Positions 63,821 to 64,000 of a stretch of DNA of 64,000 nucleotides are shown one piece after another. The DNA comes from Pseudomonadota bacterium (lineage in GTDB: Bacteria > Myxococcota_A > UBA796 > GCA-2862545). Under the pieces are notes generated by a model. It saw only the letters and a list, made by a program, of their open reading frames with translations. It did not search any database and had not been told where the DNA came from. Position 1 is the first letter of the stretch. Every line of letters starts with the position of its first letter. Both the position numbers and the translations under genes were made by a program. Where the stretch lies: positions 45,631 to 109,630 of the forward strand of contig JAGSGY010000007.1 in assembly GCA_023954855.1 (NCBI GenBank), given 5' to 3'.

Positions 63821-63897
63821 CGGGGTGTGGCGCAGTCCGGTAGCGCACCTGCTTTGGGAGCAGGAAGTCGTAGGTTCAAATCCTGCCACCCCGACCA
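63821..63897 (+). tRNA. tRNA-Pro (anticodon UGG)
   Basis: A 77-nt cloverleaf with encoded CCA. Acceptor CGGGGTG (63821-63827) pairs with CACCCCG (63887-63893). The anticodon stem CCTGC/GCAGG encloses loop TTTGGGA, giving anticodon TGG, and the T arm carries GGTTCAAATCC. Discriminator is A, followed by CCA at 63895-63897. Confidence 0.97.
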
Positions 63898-63900
63898 CCT

Positions 63901-63930
63901 AAACCCGTCCTCTTGTAGGGCGGGTTTTTT
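63901..63930 (+). terminator. Rho-independent terminator after tRNA-Pro
   Basis: AAACCCGTCCT (63901-63911) pairs with AGGGCGGGTTT (63917-63927), 11 bp with one G-U, loop CTTGT, ending in a run of seven T. It begins three bases after the tRNA CCA. Confidence 0.9.
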
Positions 63931-63967
63931 GGTGGATCGGGTTGGCGGGAGTTGAGCCAAGACGCAC

Positions 63968-63986
63968 TTCCCGGCGCCGCCGGGAA
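63968..63986. repeat. Near-perfect palindrome at the right edge
   Basis: TTCCCGGCG and CGCCGGGAA flank a single C. It may be a hairpin or a protein site belonging to whatever lies right of the window. Confidence 0.3.
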
Positions 63987-64000
63987 GGTCCGTGGGCGAA

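Noticed and set aside
63748..63960. 70-codon minus-strand reading frame with a convincing-looking protein
   Set aside because: It is the antisense translation of tRNA-Pro and its terminator, a well-known source of spurious protein entries.
63821..64000. tRNA-Pro as an integrated-element boundary
   Set aside because: No integrase or duplicated tRNA 3' end is visible in the window, so an attachment site cannot be supported.

Overview
The window is a contiguous 64 kb piece of high-GC bacterial chromosome carrying about 51 protein genes and one tRNA. I see no insertion sequence, prophage, rRNA or CRISPR array. Several traits point to the Myxococcota or a related deltaproteobacterial lineage: a Tad/Flp pilus locus, a Ser/Thr kinase fused to an ATPase and TPR region, a DUF4388 protein, a GroEL with a Gly-Gly-Met tail, a ferrochelatase with a C-terminal CxxC...CxxC, and about a dozen lipoproteins, several with Asp-Thr-rich linkers. 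The genus cannot be named from the sequence alone.

Layout. 1-0.7 kb: edge of a Tad locus (pilin, terminator, partial cpaB). 0.9-2.6 kb: ribonuclease D with a coupled unknown gene. 2.7-9.3 kb: a tightly overlapping four-gene operon (UbiA-like prenyltransferase, rifampin-phosphotransferase/PEP-synthase-like dikinase, BtaA-like DUF3419 aminocarboxypropyltransferase, MMPL/RND exporter). This is the best candidate for an undescribed pathway, probably making and exporting a modified lipid. 9.3-11.9 kb: opposing operon with ferrochelatase, a HAD phosphatase and a helical protein. 12.1-19.2 kb: kinase-ATPase-TPR sensor, methyltransferase, PLP lyase/epimerase and MATE exporter. 19.3-28.7 kb: lipoproteins, a phosphohexomutase, a DUF1460 amidase-like protein coupled to a DUF4388 protein, and an ECF sigma/anti-sigma pair.

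28.9-32.1 kb is one leftward run: unknown gene, membrane protein, rpoZ, a 64-codon gene and hutU, divergent from groES-groEL (32.2-34.3 kb). 34.3-41.9 kb is a leftward run of surface or periplasmic proteins headed by a 1692-residue lipoprotein with about 15 tandem Ig-like repeats. 42-47 kb: CPBP-like membrane protein, two secreted hydrolases, an endonuclease/exonuclease/phosphatase protein and a UPRTase-like protein. 47.1-51.4 kb: an acyltransferase behind two copies of a TetR-type palindrome, and a hydantoinase/oxoprolinase. 51.5-54.6 kb: tandem paralogous lipoproteins and a SUKH protein. 54.7-63.7 kb: acetyltransferase, MORN-repeat lipoprotein, a coupled amidohydrolase pair whose second member lacks the HxH motif, a repeat-rich protein, a PHP-domain lipoprotein, a fatty-acid-hydroxylase-like protein, a membrane methyltransferase and a SRPBCC protein. 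The window ends with tRNA-Pro(UGG) and its terminator.

The strongest themes are envelope biogenesis and lipid chemistry. Gene ends are very compact: many ATGA/GTGA start-stop overlaps, and three convergent gene pairs sharing a single CTAG as both stop codons.
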